NCBI RefSeq assembly: GCF_900168195.1
Contig: NZ_FUYX01000010.1
Coordinates: 124,001-188,000 of the forward strand
Direction: 5' to 3'
DNA: 64,000 nt
Origin: Allobosea thiooxidans
GTDB lineage: Bacteria; Pseudomonadota; Alphaproteobacteria; Rhizobiales; Beijerinckiaceae
Shown: piece after piece, positions 27,450 through 39,508 of the stretch
Layout: every line of letters starts with the position of its first letter
Numbering within the stretch: position 1 is the stretch's first letter
Program-made: the position numbers and the translations under genes
The notes under the pieces: model-generated
What the model saw: only the letters and a program-made list of their open reading frames with translations
What the model was told of the DNA's origin: nothing
Database searches by the model: none

Positions 27450-28310
27450 ATGGCCGGTGCAGCGCGCATCATCGACGGCAAGGCGACGGCAGCGGAGCTC
27501 AGGGCCGAGATCGGCCGCGAGGTCGCCGCGATCAAGGCCACGCGCGGGCTGGTGCCGGGCCTGCACGTCGTCCTCGTCGGCGACGATCCGGCGAGCAAGG
27601 TCTATGTCGCCTCGAAGGAGAAGCTCGCCGTCGAGGTCGGCATGAACTCGGTCGCCCACCGGCTGCCGGCCGAGACGACCGAGGCGGAGCTGCTCGCCAA
27701 GCTGGCCGAGCTCAACGCCGACGACGGCGTCGACGGCATCCTCGTCCAGCTGCCGCTGCCCAAGCATATCGACACCGGCCGCATCATCGACGCCATCGAC
27801 CCGGCCAAGGATGTCGACGGGCTGCATCCGATCAATGCCGGCCTGCTCGCCGGCGGCAAGAACGGGCTGGTGCCCTGCACGCCGCTGGGCTGCATGCTGC
27901 TGCTGAAGCAGGCGTTGCCCTCGCTCTCCGGGCTGGACGCCGTCGTCGTCGGCCGCTCCGAGCTGGTCGGCCGCCCGGTCGCGCAGCTCCTGCTCCAGGC
28001 CGACTGCACCGTCACCATCGCCCATTCGCGCACGCGCGACCTGGCGGACGTCGTGCGCCGCGCCGACATCGTCGTCGCGGCCGTCGGCCGCCCGCGCATG
28101 GTCAAGGGCGAGTGGATCAAGCCGGGCGCCACCGTGATCGATGTCGGCATCAACCGCCTGCCCGACGGCAAGCTGACCGGCGACGTCGATTTTGCGGAAG
28201 CCGTGAAGGTCGCCGGCGCGATCACACCCGTTCCGGGCGGCGTCGGCCCGATGACCATCGCCTGCCTGCTCAAGAACACGCTGACGGCGTTCCACGCCCG
28301 GCGGGGGTGA
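27450..28310 (+). CDS. folD: FolD: methylenetetrahydrofolate dehydrogenase/cyclohydrolase
   Basis: This 286-residue bifunctional enzyme of one-carbon metabolism interconverts methylene-, methenyl- and formyl-tetrahydrofolate with NADP. Family motifs include [13 protein letters not shown] with the catalytic Lys, [20 protein letters not shown], the NADP loop [18 protein letters not shown] and [19 protein letters not shown] at the end. The usual NIVGKP of FolD reads ELVGRP here. The ATG at 27450 follows GGGCGG; the longer frame upstream overlaps the divergent promoter region. Confidence 0.95.
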   Translation: MAGAARIIDGKATAAELRAEIGREVAAIKATRGLVPGLHVVLVGDDPASKVYVASKEKLAVEVGMNSVAHRLPAETTEAELLAKLAELNADDGVDGILVQLPLPKHIDTGRIIDAIDPAKDVDGLHPINAGLLAGGKNGLVPCTPLGCMLLLKQALPSLSGLDAVVVGRSELVGRPVAQLLLQADCTVTIAHSRTRDLADVVRRADIVVAAVGRPRMVKGEWIKPGATVIDVGINRLPDGKLTGDVDFAEAVKVAGAITPVPGGVGPMTIACLLKNTLTAFHARRG

Positions 28311-28336
28311 GGCGAGAGATCGCTTCAAAGCAAAAC

Positions 28337-28446
28337 GAGCCCTCATCCTGAGGAGCCGCGAAAGCGGCGTCTCGAAGGATGGTCCAGCACGCTCTGGAGC
28401 ATCCCTCGAGACGCAAGCCTTCGGCTGCTCCTCAGGATGAGGGCTC
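28337..28446. repeat. Palindromic intergenic repeat, family A, copy 2
   Basis: The arms GAGCCCTCATCCTGAGGAGC and their complement enclose GTCTCGAAGGAT and TCGAGACGC parts, as in copy 1. It lies between convergent folD and lpdA. A separate perfect 10-bp hairpin (AGCGCGCTCC-GCAC-GGAGCGCGCT) lies right behind it, about 28457-28480. Confidence 0.85.
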
Positions 28447-28490
28447 GCATGTGAAGCGCGCTCCGCACGGGAGCGCGCTCCGGAAGCCGA

Positions 28491-29897
28491 TCACATATGG
28501 ATCGGGCGCTTGTCGACGGCGAGCGCGGCTTCCTTCACCGCCTCGGCCAGCGTCGGATGCGCGTGGCAGGTGCGGGCGAGATCCTCGGCCGAGCCGCCGA
28601 ACTCCATCAGCACCGTGACCTCGGCGATCAGGTCGCCGGCATGCGGGCCGATGATGTGGCAGCCGAGCACGCGGTCGGTCTTGGCATCGGCGAGGACCTT
28701 CACGAAGCCGTCGGTGTGGCGCATGGCGCGGGCGCGGCCATTGGCCGTGAACGGGAACTTGCCGACCCGGTACTCGATGCCGGCCGCCTTCAGCTCCTCC
28801 TCGGTCTTGCCGATCGCGGCGACCTCGGGGGCGGTGTAGACGATGCCCGGAATGGCGTCGTAGTTCACATGGCCGTGCTTGCCGGCGATGATCTCGGCGA
28901 CCGCAACGCCCTCGTCCTCGGCCTTGTGCGCCAGCATCGGCCCGCGCACCACGTCGCCGATCGCGTAGATGCCGGCGACATTGGTCTTGAAGTGATCGTC
29001 GATGACGACGCGGCCCTTCTCGGTGGCGACGCCGGCCTTGTCGAGGCCGAGGCCGTCGGTGTTCGGGCGGCGGCCGATCGCGACCAGCACGACGTCGGCG
29101 TTGAGCGTGCGGGCCTCGCCGCCGGCGGCGGGCTCGACGGTGACGGTCGCGCCGCCCTTCTTGGCCACGTCGACCTTGGTCACCTTGGAGCCGAGCTGGA
29201 AGCTAAAGCCCTGCTTCTCGAGCATGCGCTGGAACTGCTTGGCGACCTCGCCGTCCATGCCGGGCAGGATGCGGTCGAGGAACTCGACCACGGTCACCTT
29301 GGCGCCGAGCCGGCTCCAGACCGAGCCGATCTCGAGGCCGATCACGCCGGCGCCGACCACGACGAGCTCCTTCGGCACGGAGCCGATCTCGAGCGCGCCG
29401 GTCGAGGTCACGACCGTCTTCTCATCGGTCTCGACGCCCGGCAGCGGAGCCGATTCAGAACCCGTCGCGATGACGATGTTCTTCGTCTCCAGCTCCTGCG
29501 TCTTGCCGTCCTCGGCGGTGACGACGACCTTGCCGGCGGCCGGGATCGAGGCCGTGCCGTGGAAGGGGTCAATCTTGTTCTTCTTCAGCAGGAAGCCGAC
29601 GCCATTGACGTTGGCGTCGATTGTCTCCTGCTTGTGGGCCATCATCGCCTTGAGGTCGAGCTTCGGCTTGCCGACGACGACGCCGAGCTTCTCGAAGGTG
29701 TGGCCGGCCTCCTCGAACATCTCGGAAGCGTGGAGCAGCGCCTTGGACGGAATGCACCCGACGTTCAGGCAGGTGCCGCCATGGGTCTTGCGCTTCTCGA
29801 CGACGGCGACCTTGAGGCCGAGCTGGGCGGCGCGGATGGCGCAGACATAGCCGCCGGGGCCGGTTCCGATGACGACGAGATCGTAGGCCGCAGCCAT
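28491..29897 (-). CDS. lpdA: Dihydrolipoyl dehydrogenase (E3)
   Basis: This 468-residue flavoprotein reoxidises the dihydrolipoyl group of the 2-oxoglutarate dehydrogenase complex. [18 protein letters not shown] is the FAD site. The redox disulphide is in [39 protein letters not shown] is the NAD site, [19 protein letters not shown] the second FAD segment, and [16 protein letters not shown] holds the catalytic His-Glu pair. It is the last gene of the mdh-suc operon. Confidence 0.95.
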   Translation of the reverse strand: MAAAYDLVVIGTGPGGYVCAIRAAQLGLKVAVVEKRKTHGGTCLNVGCIPSKALLHASEMFEEAGHTFEKLGVVVGKPKLDLKAMMAHKQETIDANVNGVGFLLKKNKIDPFHGTASIPAAGKVVVTAEDGKTQELETKNIVIATGSESAPLPGVETDEKTVVTSTGALEIGSVPKELVVVGAGVIGLEIGSVWSRLGAKVTVVEFLDRILPGMDGEVAKQFQRMLEKQGFSFQLGSKVTKVDVAKKGGATVTVEPAAGGEARTLNADVVLVAIGRRPNTDGLGLDKAGVATEKGRVVIDDHFKTNVAGIYAIGDVVRGPMLAHKAEDEGVAVAEIIAGKHGHVNYDAIPGIVYTAPEVAAIGKTEEELKAAGIEYRVGKFPFTANGRARAMRHTDGFVKVLADAKTDRVLGCHIIGPHAGDLIAEVTVLMEFGGSAEDLARTCHAHPTLAEAVKEAALAVDKRPIHM

Positions 29898-29935
29898 GGT
29901 GACTTCCTTTCTTGTGTTCGGGTGCGGCGGCGCCT

Positions 29936-30679
29936 TCAGCGCCCGCCGGTCACGTTCAAGACGGTTCCGTTGGTGTAGGAGGCCTCATCCGAGAGCAGCC
30001 AGGCGATCGCCTGCGCCACCTCGCGCGCCGTGCCCTCGCGCTTCATCGGAAGCTGCTCGCGCAGCTGCGCGATGCGATCTGGCATGCCGCCGCTGGCATG
30101 GATCTCCGTATCGATGATGCCGGGCCGGACCGCATTGACCCGGATGCCCTCCGCCGCGACCTCGCGGGCGAGGCCGAGGGTGAAGATGTCGATGCCCGCC
30201 TTCGTGGCGGCGTAGTCGAGATACTGGCCGGCACCCGCAAGCACCGCCGCGGCCGAGGACAGGTTGACGATGCCGCCGCCCGACCCGCCATGGCGGGTGG
30301 ACATCCGCTTCACCGCCTCGCGGGCGCAGAGGAAGCTGCCGGTCAGGTTGATCCGGAACATCCGTTCGAGCCGCGCGAGGCTCATCTCGTCGAGGCGTTC
30401 CGGGGCGTCGATCACCCCGGCATTGTTGACCAGCGCGGTCAGGCGCCCGAGCCGGTCGGCCGCCGCGAAGATCGCGGCGACGTCGGCCTCGCTGCCGACA
30501 TCGCCCTGGACCGCCACGGCCTGCCTGCCCAGCCCTTGCACGGCTGCGACCGTCTCGGCCGCAGCCTGTGCATTGGCCTGGTAGTTGACGACGAGATCGT
30601 AGCCGCGCTCCGCGAGCAGGATCGCTGTCGCCCGGCCGATACCCCGGCTTCCGCCGGTGACGATCGCAACGCCTGCCAC
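29936..30679 (-). CDS. SDR family oxidoreductase inside the 2-oxoglutarate dehydrogenase operon
   Basis: This 247-residue classical SDR has [19 protein letters not shown] at the nucleotide loop, NNAGVID, the catalytic Ser in NLSSAAA and the YAATKAG pair. The protein ends in [10 protein letters not shown]. It resembles the FabG-like group called sugar or glucose dehydrogenases, but the substrate is unclear. It lies 23 bp after sucB and 38 bp before lpdA, so it should be co-transcribed with core TCA genes. I recall a similar insertion in related alphaproteobacteria, which would argue for a conserved link. Confidence 0.87.
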   Translation of the reverse strand: MAGVAIVTGGSRGIGRATAILLAERGYDLVVNYQANAQAAAETVAAVQGLGRQAVAVQGDVGSEADVAAIFAAADRLGRLTALVNNAGVIDAPERLDEMSLARLERMFRINLTGSFLCAREAVKRMSTRHGGSGGGIVNLSSAAAVLAGAGQYLDYAATKAGIDIFTLGLAREVAAEGIRVNAVRPGIIDTEIHASGGMPDRIAQLREQLPMKREGTAREVAQAIAWLLSDEASYTNGTVLNVTGGR

Positions 30680-30702
30680 GAGGCTCTCTCCGGTCCGCTC
30701 GC

Positions 30703-31932
30703 TCAGAGGTCGAGGACGAGGCGCGCCGGGTCCTCCAGGCCTTCCTTGATGCGCACGAGGAAGGTCACGGCCTCCTTGCCGTCGATGATGCGGTGGTCGT
30801 AGCTGACCGCCAGATACATCATCGGGCGGATCTCGATCTTGCCGCCGACCACGACCGGGCGCTCCTGGATCTTGTGCATGCCCAGGATCGCCGACTGCGG
30901 AGCGTTCAGGATCGGGGTCGACATCAGCGAGCCGTAAACGCCGCCGTTCGAGATCGTGAAGGTACCGCCCTGCATCTCCTCGATGGAGAGCTTGCCGTCA
31001 CGAGCCTTCCGGCCGAACTCGCCGATCTTCTTCTCGACGCCGGCGATGGAGAGCGCATCGGCATCGCGCACCACCGGAACCACCAGGCCCTTGTCGGTGC
31101 CGACCGCGACGCCGATGTGGTAGTAGTTCTTGTAGATGATGTCGGTGCCGTCGATCTCGGCATTGACCGCCGGGATCTCCTTCAGCGCCTGCACGCAGGC
31201 CTTCACGAAGAAGCCCATGAAGCCGAGCTTCACGCCGTGCTTCTTCTCGAAGACGTCCTTGTACTGGTTGCGCAGCGCCATGACGTTCGTCATGTCGACC
31301 TCGTTGAAGGTCGTCAGCATCGCGGCGTTGGACTGGGCTTCCTTGAGGCGGCGCGCGATGGTCTGGCGCAGCTTCGTCATCTTGACGCGCTCTTCGCGGG
31401 CGCCGTCATCCGGCGCCGACGGGGCGCGGACCGCGACCGGAGCAGGCGCCGCAGCCGGAGCGGCAGCGCCGCCGGTCGCGATCGCGGCGAGCATGTCGCC
31501 CTTGGTGACGCGGCCGTCTTTGCCCGAGGCCGGGACAGACGCGGCGTCGATGCCGCTCTCGGCGGCGAGACGGGCCACGGCCGGGCCGGAATCGGTGGCC
31601 TTGGTCGCGGCAGCCTTCGGCGCCTCGGCCGCAGCCGGAGCGGCGGCGGGCTTCGCCTCGGCCTTCGGTGCGGGCGCGGCTGCGGCGGCTGCGCCACCCT
31701 CGCTGATCGAACCGAGCAGCGCGTTGACGCCGACCGTCTCGCCTTCCTTGGCGACGATCTCGCCGAGCACGCCGGCTGCCGGGGCGTTGACCTCCAGCGT
31801 CACCTTGTCGGTCTCGAGCTCGACGAGGGGCTCGTCGGCCTTGACCGCCTCTCCCGGCTTCTTGAACCACTTGCCGATCGTGGCCTCGGAGACGGATTCG
31901 CCGAGGGTGGGTACGCGGATTTCGGTCGCCAT
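30703..31932 (-). CDS. sucB: Dihydrolipoyllysine succinyltransferase (E2 of 2-oxoglutarate dehydrogenase)
   Basis: The protein has 409 residues. The lipoyl domain at the N-terminus has the modified Lys in [11 protein letters not shown] (near residue 43). Then follow an Ala/Pro/Lys-rich linker, a peripheral subunit-binding domain ([30 protein letters not shown]) and the catalytic domain ending in [18 protein letters not shown] with the active-site His. Start 31932 begins right at [14 protein letters not shown]. The 130-bp gap to sucA carries a hairpin (GTCCGGCG with CGCCGGAC). Confidence 0.96.
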   Translation of the reverse strand: MATEIRVPTLGESVSEATIGKWFKKPGEAVKADEPLVELETDKVTLEVNAPAAGVLGEIVAKEGETVGVNALLGSISEGGAAAAAAPAPKAEAKPAAAPAAAEAPKAAATKATDSGPAVARLAAESGIDAASVPASGKDGRVTKGDMLAAIATGGAAAPAAAPAPVAVRAPSAPDDGAREERVKMTKLRQTIARRLKEAQSNAAMLTTFNEVDMTNVMALRNQYKDVFEKKHGVKLGFMGFFVKACVQALKEIPAVNAEIDGTDIIYKNYYHIGVAVGTDKGLVVPVVRDADALSIAGVEKKIGEFGRKARDGKLSIEEMQGGTFTISNGGVYGSLMSTPILNAPQSAILGMHKIQERPVVVGGKIEIRPMMYLAVSYDHRIIDGKEAVTFLVRIKEGLEDPARLVLDL

Positions 31933-32063
31933 GTCAGGCCTCTGTTGTGTCGTTCTCTGGCGGTCGGGACGGCATCGGCCTCCGAGACCGGCAACGGTCT
32001 TCGAAGACGCCGATACGGCATCAAAGTCCGGCGACACCGCGAGGATGCCGCCGGACGACTAAA

Positions 32064-35021
32064 TCAGGCCGCGAAGGCCTCGTCGAGGAAGGCGGCGAGC
32101 TGCGCGGCGTGCTTCGACATCAGGCCGGTCGCGGTCGCGGCCGAAGCCGGACGGCCGACATAGCGCGGCCGCTTCGACTTCGAGCCGGCATGGCCCAGCA
32201 CCCATTCGAGATAGGGCTCGACGAAGGTCCAGGAGCCCATGTTCTTCGGCTCCTCCTGGCACCAGACCACGTCCGCGGCCTTGAAGCGCGCCAGTTCCTG
32301 CGCGAGCGTCTTCAGCGGGAACGGATAGAGCTGCTCGACACGCATCAGGTAGACGTCGTCCACCCCGCGCTTCTCGCGCTCCTCCAGCAGGTCGAAATAG
32401 ACCTTGCCCGAGCAGAGCACGACGCGGCGGATCTTCGAGTCCTTGACCAGCTTGGTGGTCGACTTGCCGCGCTCGGCGTCATCAGCCAGCACGCGGTGGA
32501 AGGTCGAGCCCTCGGCCAGCTCGCTGAGGTCGGAGACGCAGCGCTTGTGGCGCAGCAGCGACTTCGGCGTCATCAGGATCAACGGCTTGCGGAAGTCGCG
32601 CTTCAGCTGCCGGCGCAGGATGTGGAAGTAGCTCGCAGGCGTCGAGCAGTTCGCCACCTGCATGTTGTCCTCGGCGCACATCTGCAGGAAGCGCTCGAGG
32701 CGGGCGGAGGAGTGCTCCGGGCCCTGGCCCTCATAGCCATGCGGCAACAGGCAGACGAGGCCGGACATGCGCAGCCACTTGCGCTCGCCGGACGAGATGA
32801 ACTGGTCGAACACGACCTGCGCGCCGTTGGCGAAGTCGCCGAACTGCGCCTCCCACATCGTCAGCGCGTTCGGCTCCGACAGCGAGTATCCATATTCGAA
32901 GCCGAGCACCGCCTCTTCCGAGAGCATCGAATTGATGACCTCGTAGCGGCCCTGCTCCTCGCGGATGTTGTTCAGCGAGGTGTGGCGCGCCTCGGTCTCC
33001 TGGTCGATCAGGACGGAGTGGCGCTGCGAGAAGGTGCCGCGCTCGCAATCCTGGCCGGAGAGACGGACCGGGTTGCCGTCGAGCAGCAGCGAGCCGAAGG
33101 CCAGCGCCTCGGCCGTCGCCCAGTCGATGCCCTCGCCCGCCTCGACCGCCTTCTTGCGGTTGTCGAGGAAGCGCTGGATCGTGCGGTGGACGTTGAAGCC
33201 GGCCGGGACAGAGGTGATCTTGTCGGTGATCTCCTTAAGCACCGCCTCCGGCACACCGGTGGCGCCGCGACGCGGATCGTCCTCGTCGGCACGGATCGCC
33301 TTCATGCCGGCCCAGCGGCCGTCGAGCCAATCGGCCTTGTTCGGCTTGAAAGCCTGGCCAGCGTCGAACTCGATCTCGAGCTTGGCCTTCCAGGCCGCGC
33401 GCGCCTCGTCGAGCTCGCCGGCGGCGAGCACGCCCTCGGCCTCGAGCTTGGCGGCATAGAGCTCCAGCGTCGTCTTGTGGCCGCGGATCTTGCGGTACAT
33501 CAGCGGCTGGGTGAAGCCCGGCTCGTCGCCCTCGTTATGGCCGAAGCGGCGATAGCAGAACATGTCGATCACGACCGGCTTGTGGAACTTCTGCCGGAAC
33601 TCGATCGCGACCTTGGCGGCGAAGACCACCGCTTCCGGATCGTCGCCGTTCACATGGAAGACCGGCGCCTCGACCATCTTCGCCACGTCGGACGGATAGG
33701 GCGAGGAGCGCGAATAGCGCGGATAGGTGGTGAAGCCGATCTGGTTGTTGATGATGAAGTGCAGCGAGCCGCCGGTGCGGTGGCCCTTCAACCCGGAAAG
33801 GCCGAGGCACTCCGCCACGACGCCCTGGCCGGCGAAGGCGGCATCGCCATGGATCAGCAGCGGCAGCACCTTCGAGCGCTCGACGATGTCGCCGAACTGG
33901 TCCTGCTTGGCGCGGACCTTGCCGAGCACGACGGGGTCGACGATCTCGAGATGCGAGGGGTTCGCGGTCAGCGAGATATGGACGTTGTTGCCGTCGAACT
34001 CGCGGTCGCTGGACGCACCGAGATGGTACTTCACGTCGCCCGAGCCTTCGACGTCGTCGGGCGCGAAGGAGCCGCCCTTGAACTCGTGGAACAGCGCGCG
34101 GTGCGGCTTGCCGAGCACCTGCGTCAGCACGTTGAGGCGGCCGCGATGGGCCATGCCGAAGACGATGTCGCGCACGCCGAGCGCGCCGCCGCGCTTGATG
34201 ATCTGCTCCAGCGCCGGAACCAGCGCCTCGCCGCCATCGAGACCGAAGCGCTTGGTGCCGGTGTATTTCAGGTCGAGGAACTTCTCGAAGCCCTCGGCCT
34301 CGATGAGCTTGTTCAGGATGGCCTTCTTGCCTTCCTTGGTGAAGGCGATTTCCTTGTCCGGCCCCTCGATCCGCTCCTGCAGCCAGGCCTTCTGCTCCGG
34401 GTCGGAGATGTGCATGAACTCGATGCCGACGGTGCCGCAATAGGTCCGCTGCAGGATCGCGACCATCTCGCGGATCGTGGCGAACTCCATGCCGAGCACG
34501 TTGTCGATGAAGATCTTGCGGTCGAGATCGGCGTCGCCGAAGCCGAAGGCGGCCGGCGACAATTCCTCATGGTCGGTGCGGCTCTCGATGCCGAGCGGAT
34601 CGAGCTTGGCGTGGAGATGGCCGCGCATCCGGTAGGCGCGGATCAGCATGATGGCGCGCACGGAATCGCGCGTCGCCTGCTGGACGTCGGAGGCGGAAAG
34701 CGCCGTGCCGGCAGCCTTGGCCTTGGCGCCGAGCTTGTCGGAAATCACCTTCTCGACCACGGCCCAGTTGCCGTCGAGCGCCGAGACCAGCTCGCCATTG
34801 GCGGCGACCGGCCAGTTCGGCTTCTTCCAGGAGGCGCCCTTGGCATTCTTCAGGACGGCTTCCTTGTCGTCCTTCAACGCTCCGAAGAAGCTCTGCCACT
34901 GCTCGTCCACCGACTTGGGGTCGGCCTCGTAGCGGGCATAGAGATCCTCGATATAGGCCGCGTTGCCGCCGTAGAGGAACCCGGTCTGCGCGAGAGCCTC
35001 GTTGATGTCCTGGCGAGCCAT
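32064..35021 (-). CDS. sucA: 2-oxoglutarate dehydrogenase E1 component
   Basis: This 985-residue thiamine-diphosphate enzyme decarboxylates 2-oxoglutarate and succinylates the E2 lipoyl group. The N-terminus (LYGGNAAYIEDLYARYEADPKSVDEQW) is the usual E2-docking region. GMAHRGRLNVL, HGDAAFAGQGVVAECLGLS and TGGSLHFIINNQIGFTT form the cofactor site. The C-terminus has WCQEEPKNMGSWTFVEP as expected. The start at 35021 has CAGGAG a few bases upstream. Confidence 0.97.
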   Translation of the reverse strand: MARQDINEALAQTGFLYGGNAAYIEDLYARYEADPKSVDEQWQSFFGALKDDKEAVLKNAKGASWKKPNWPVAANGELVSALDGNWAVVEKVISDKLGAKAKAAGTALSASDVQQATRDSVRAIMLIRAYRMRGHLHAKLDPLGIESRTDHEELSPAAFGFGDADLDRKIFIDNVLGMEFATIREMVAILQRTYCGTVGIEFMHISDPEQKAWLQERIEGPDKEIAFTKEGKKAILNKLIEAEGFEKFLDLKYTGTKRFGLDGGEALVPALEQIIKRGGALGVRDIVFGMAHRGRLNVLTQVLGKPHRALFHEFKGGSFAPDDVEGSGDVKYHLGASSDREFDGNNVHISLTANPSHLEIVDPVVLGKVRAKQDQFGDIVERSKVLPLLIHGDAAFAGQGVVAECLGLSGLKGHRTGGSLHFIINNQIGFTTYPRYSRSSPYPSDVAKMVEAPVFHVNGDDPEAVVFAAKVAIEFRQKFHKPVVIDMFCYRRFGHNEGDEPGFTQPLMYRKIRGHKTTLELYAAKLEAEGVLAAGELDEARAAWKAKLEIEFDAGQAFKPNKADWLDGRWAGMKAIRADEDDPRRGATGVPEAVLKEITDKITSVPAGFNVHRTIQRFLDNRKKAVEAGEGIDWATAEALAFGSLLLDGNPVRLSGQDCERGTFSQRHSVLIDQETEARHTSLNNIREEQGRYEVINSMLSEEAVLGFEYGYSLSEPNALTMWEAQFGDFANGAQVVFDQFISSGERKWLRMSGLVCLLPHGYEGQGPEHSSARLERFLQMCAEDNMQVANCSTPASYFHILRRQLKRDFRKPLILMTPKSLLRHKRCVSDLSELAEGSTFHRVLADDAERGKSTTKLVKDSKIRRVVLCSGKVYFDLLEEREKRGVDDVYLMRVEQLYPFPLKTLAQELARFKAADVVWCQEEPKNMGSWTFVEPYLEWVLGHAGSKSKRPRYVGRPASAATATGLMSKHAAQLAAFLDEAFAA

Positions 35022-35048
35022 GATGCTCCTGCCTTCCTTCACCGCTTG

Positions 35049-35116
35049 CGTCATGCCCGAACCCTTGCCCGGACATCCTTTATGTTCCGTCATGTCCGGG
35101 ATCGACCCGGACACGT
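35049..35116. repeat. Palindromic repeat between sucD and sucA
   Basis: The segments CGTCATGCCCGAACC and CGTCATGTCCGGGATCGACCCGGACACG form a family-D-like partly inverted structure, with TGTCCGGG/CCCGGACA as the clear hairpin. It lies in the 150-bp gap within the operon. Confidence 0.5.
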
Positions 35117-35173
35117 CGTCGAATATGCCGCAGGTCGCGGCCGGCGCGGGCCGGCTGCGACCTGCTGCGAAGC

Positions 35174-36058
35174 TCAGCCCTTCAGGACCTCGACCAGGGT
35201 CTTGCCCAGGCGCGCCGGCGAGGGCGAGACCTTGATGCCGGCCGCTTCCATCGCCGCGATCTTGTCCTCGGCGCCGCCCTTGCCGCCCGAGATGATCGCG
35301 CCGGCATGGCCCATGCGACGGCCGGGAGGAGCCGTGCGGCCGGCGATGAAGCCGACCATCGGCTTCTTGCGGCCGCGCTTGGCCTCGTCCTTGATGAACT
35401 GGGCGGCGTCCTCTTCGGCCGAGCCGCCGATCTCGCCGATCATGACGATCGAGTGGGTCTTGTCGTCGGCCAGGAACATCTCGAGCATGTCGATGAACTC
35501 GGTGCCCTTGACCGGGTCGCCGCCGATGCCGACGGCCGTGGTCTGGCCGAGGCCCTCATTGGTGGTCTGGAACACCGCCTCATAGGTCAGCGTGCCCGAC
35601 CGGGAGACGATGCCGACCGAACCCGGCTTGAAGATGTTGGCCGGCATGATGCCGATCTTCGACTCGCCGGCGGTGACGACGCCCGGGCAGTTCGGCCCGA
35701 TCAGGCGGGTCTTGGAGCCGATCAGCGAGCGCTTGACGCGCACCATGTCGAGCACCGGGATGCCCTCGGTGATGCAGATCACCAGCGGGATCTCGGCGTC
35801 GATCGCCTCGCAGATCGCGTCCGCCGCGCCCGGAGGCGGCACGTAGACGACCGAAGCGGTGGCGCCGGTCTTGTCGCGGGCCTCGGCGACGGTGTCGAAG
35901 ACGGGCAGGCCGAGATGGAGCGAGCCGCCCTTCCCCGGCGAGGTGCCGCCGACCATCTGCGTGCCATAGGCGATCGCCTGCTCGGAGTGGAAGGTGCCGT
36001 TCTTGCCGGTGAAGCCCTGGCAGATGACCTTGGTGTTCTTGTCGATCAGGATGGACAT
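35174..36058 (-). CDS. sucD: Succinyl-CoA ligase, alpha subunit
   Basis: This 294-residue subunit binds CoA and carries the phosphohistidine. The CoA-binding Rossmann part starts with [36 protein letters not shown] and [12 protein letters not shown] follow, and [12 protein letters not shown] holds the active His (near residue 250). Its start lies 9 bp after the stop of sucC, which argues for a tightly coupled pair. Confidence 0.97.
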   Translation of the reverse strand: MSILIDKNTKVICQGFTGKNGTFHSEQAIAYGTQMVGGTSPGKGGSLHLGLPVFDTVAEARDKTGATASVVYVPPPGAADAICEAIDAEIPLVICITEGIPVLDMVRVKRSLIGSKTRLIGPNCPGVVTAGESKIGIMPANIFKPGSVGIVSRSGTLTYEAVFQTTNEGLGQTTAVGIGGDPVKGTEFIDMLEMFLADDKTHSIVMIGEIGGSAEEDAAQFIKDEAKRGRKKPMVGFIAGRTAPPGRRMGHAGAIISGGKGGAEDKIAAMEAAGIKVSPSPARLGKTLVEVLKG

Positions 36059-36067
36059 GACTGCTCC

Positions 36068-37264
<1,197 letters not shown>

Positions 37265-37305
37265 GTGCTCGGTTTCCCTGACAGCGACCGAAAATTGACG
37301 AAAGG

Positions 37306-37334
37306 GCGGCCGCGCCTGTCCGCGCCGCCGCCCT
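37306..37334 (-). terminator. Hairpin between mdh and sucC
   Basis: Read on the minus strand, GGGCGGCGGCGCG pairs with a GCGCGGCCGCCC arm across a short loop, and TTTCGTCAATTTTC follows. It could end or attenuate transcription between mdh and the suc genes. Confidence 0.5.
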
Positions 37335-37342
37335 CGCTTAAC

Positions 37343-38308
<966 letters not shown>

Positions 38309-38370
38309 CTAGTCCTTTTGTCCTGGCGCTGCGAAATGCCGGCTCTCGATTCAGGAGTGAGGGCAGGACT

Positions 38371-38402
38371 GACGCGAAAAACCGGTTCCCACTTTTTCGC
38401 AT
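38371..38402. repeat. Short palindromic repeat, family E, copy 1
   Basis: GCGAAAAA-CCGGTTCCCA-CTTTTTCGC is an imperfect inverted repeat. The same core, in the opposite orientation, is at 41743-41788. This GCGAAAAACCGGTTCCCACTT core is common in rhizobial genomes. It lies upstream of mdh. Confidence 0.7.
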
Positions 38403-38633
38403 CCTGCCCCAGCCGGCCAAACCGTGCGTTCCTTTGGCCCAAACCGGGCTTTTGCCGCAACCCTTGCCCGAAAAGCGGCTTTTCCGGGGCGCTCGCCCTG
38501 CCCTCGCGCGCAAGAGCGAGACAGGCCCAATTGTTTCAATGACTTGCGCGAACGACTTTCTGATACCCCGATCCGAGGGCGGTGGATTCAAGCAGTTACA
38601 ACTTACAGATAATGTAATTAGTCACCGGATTTT

Positions 38634-39233
38634 TTACACGATGCCGCTGCCGAGCACGCGCAGGATCACCCGGATCAGCGTCGCGAGCCTCGTGTCCACG
38701 GAGGCCTGCGGCACGTCGGCCTCCAGCGCCAGCGAGGCCGGGTGGATGAAGCGGTTCGTGGCGTCGATGACGAAGGCGATCGCCCGGTCGCGGTCGCGCG
38801 GCTCGAACACCCCGGTCGCGATGCCCTCGTCGACCACGCGCTCGAACAGGGCGCGCACGCGGGTCCGGTTGCGCCGGCTGATGGCATGGCGCTTGGCCAC
38901 CGCCAGCGACAGCGCCGCGAAGAGATGCGGATCCTCCTGCAGCAGGTCGCGATTGGCCTTGGCCAGCGCCAGGATCAGCCGCTCGAGCTTGTCGTCGGCC
39001 GGGTCTGGGCCGTCGGCGATGTCGGCGAGCCTGCGCTCGGTCGCCTTCAGCCAGACATCGACCACCGCATCGATCAGCGCCACCCGCGAGGGGAAGTAGC
39101 GATAGACATTGGCATGGGTCATGCCCGCCTCTTCCGCCACGGCGACGACGGTGAAGCGCTTCAGCCCGAACTTGCGCAGATGCTCGGAGGCGACCGTGAG
39201 GATGCGGGTCTCGCTCGGCTCGCGCTGGGGCAT
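38634..39233 (-). CDS. TetR family transcriptional regulator
   Basis: The protein has 199 residues. The N-terminal HTH is typical: RILTVASEHLRKFGLKRFTVVAVAEEAGMTHANVYRYFPSR, with the AGMTHANVYRYF recognition part. The C-terminal ligand domain (about 75-195) has no recognised subgroup, although the length and the ATNRFIHPASLA segment resemble TetR proteins with a C-terminal DUF-type domain. It lies between zapE and mdh in the same direction. What it controls is unknown. Confidence 0.88.
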   Translation of the reverse strand: MPQREPSETRILTVASEHLRKFGLKRFTVVAVAEEAGMTHANVYRYFPSRVALIDAVVDVWLKATERRLADIADGPDPADDKLERLILALAKANRDLLQEDPHLFAALSLAVAKRHAISRRNRTRVRALFERVVDEGIATGVFEPRDRDRAIAFVIDATNRFIHPASLALEADVPQASVDTRLATLIRVILRVLGSGIV

Positions 39234-39265
39234 GGGTCAGCGGCTCCCCACCTCGGATGGCACCG

Positions 39266-39484
39266 CCGTCGTTCCGGGGCGCCCCGCAAGGGCGAGCCCG
39301 GAACCCAGAACCGATGCCCTCCCCGTCATGGTCGGGCTTGTCCCGGCCATCCACGTCTTCGCTGGTCGAAGGTCGTGGTCAAGACCTGGATGCCCGCCAC
39401 AACGGCGAGCATGACGGCTCTGGAATACCCGCATCGTTTCTGGGTTCCGGGCTCGCCCCTGCGGGGCGCCCCGGAATGACGGGG
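39266..39484. repeat. Nested palindromes: family B inserted inside family C
   Basis: The outer arms at 39266-39311 (GTTCCGGGGCGCCCC and onward to GAACCCAGAAC) and 39436-39484 (GTTTCTGGGTTCCGGGC onward to CCGGAATGACGG) are long inverted repeats of about 45 bp. Between them sits a separate palindromic element, 39322-39418, with ends CCGTCATGGTCGGGC and GCGAGCATGACGG. A close copy of that inner element lies at 47915-48008 in opposite orientation. The pattern reads as one repeat landing in another. It fills the gap between the TetR and zapE genes. Confidence 0.75.
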
Positions 39485-39508
39485 TGAGGTTCCGGCGGCC
39501 AGTCGTCA

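Noticed and set aside
31947..35585. Frame of 1212 codons opposite sucA
   Set aside because: Opposite a conserved essential gene; no protein-like domain.
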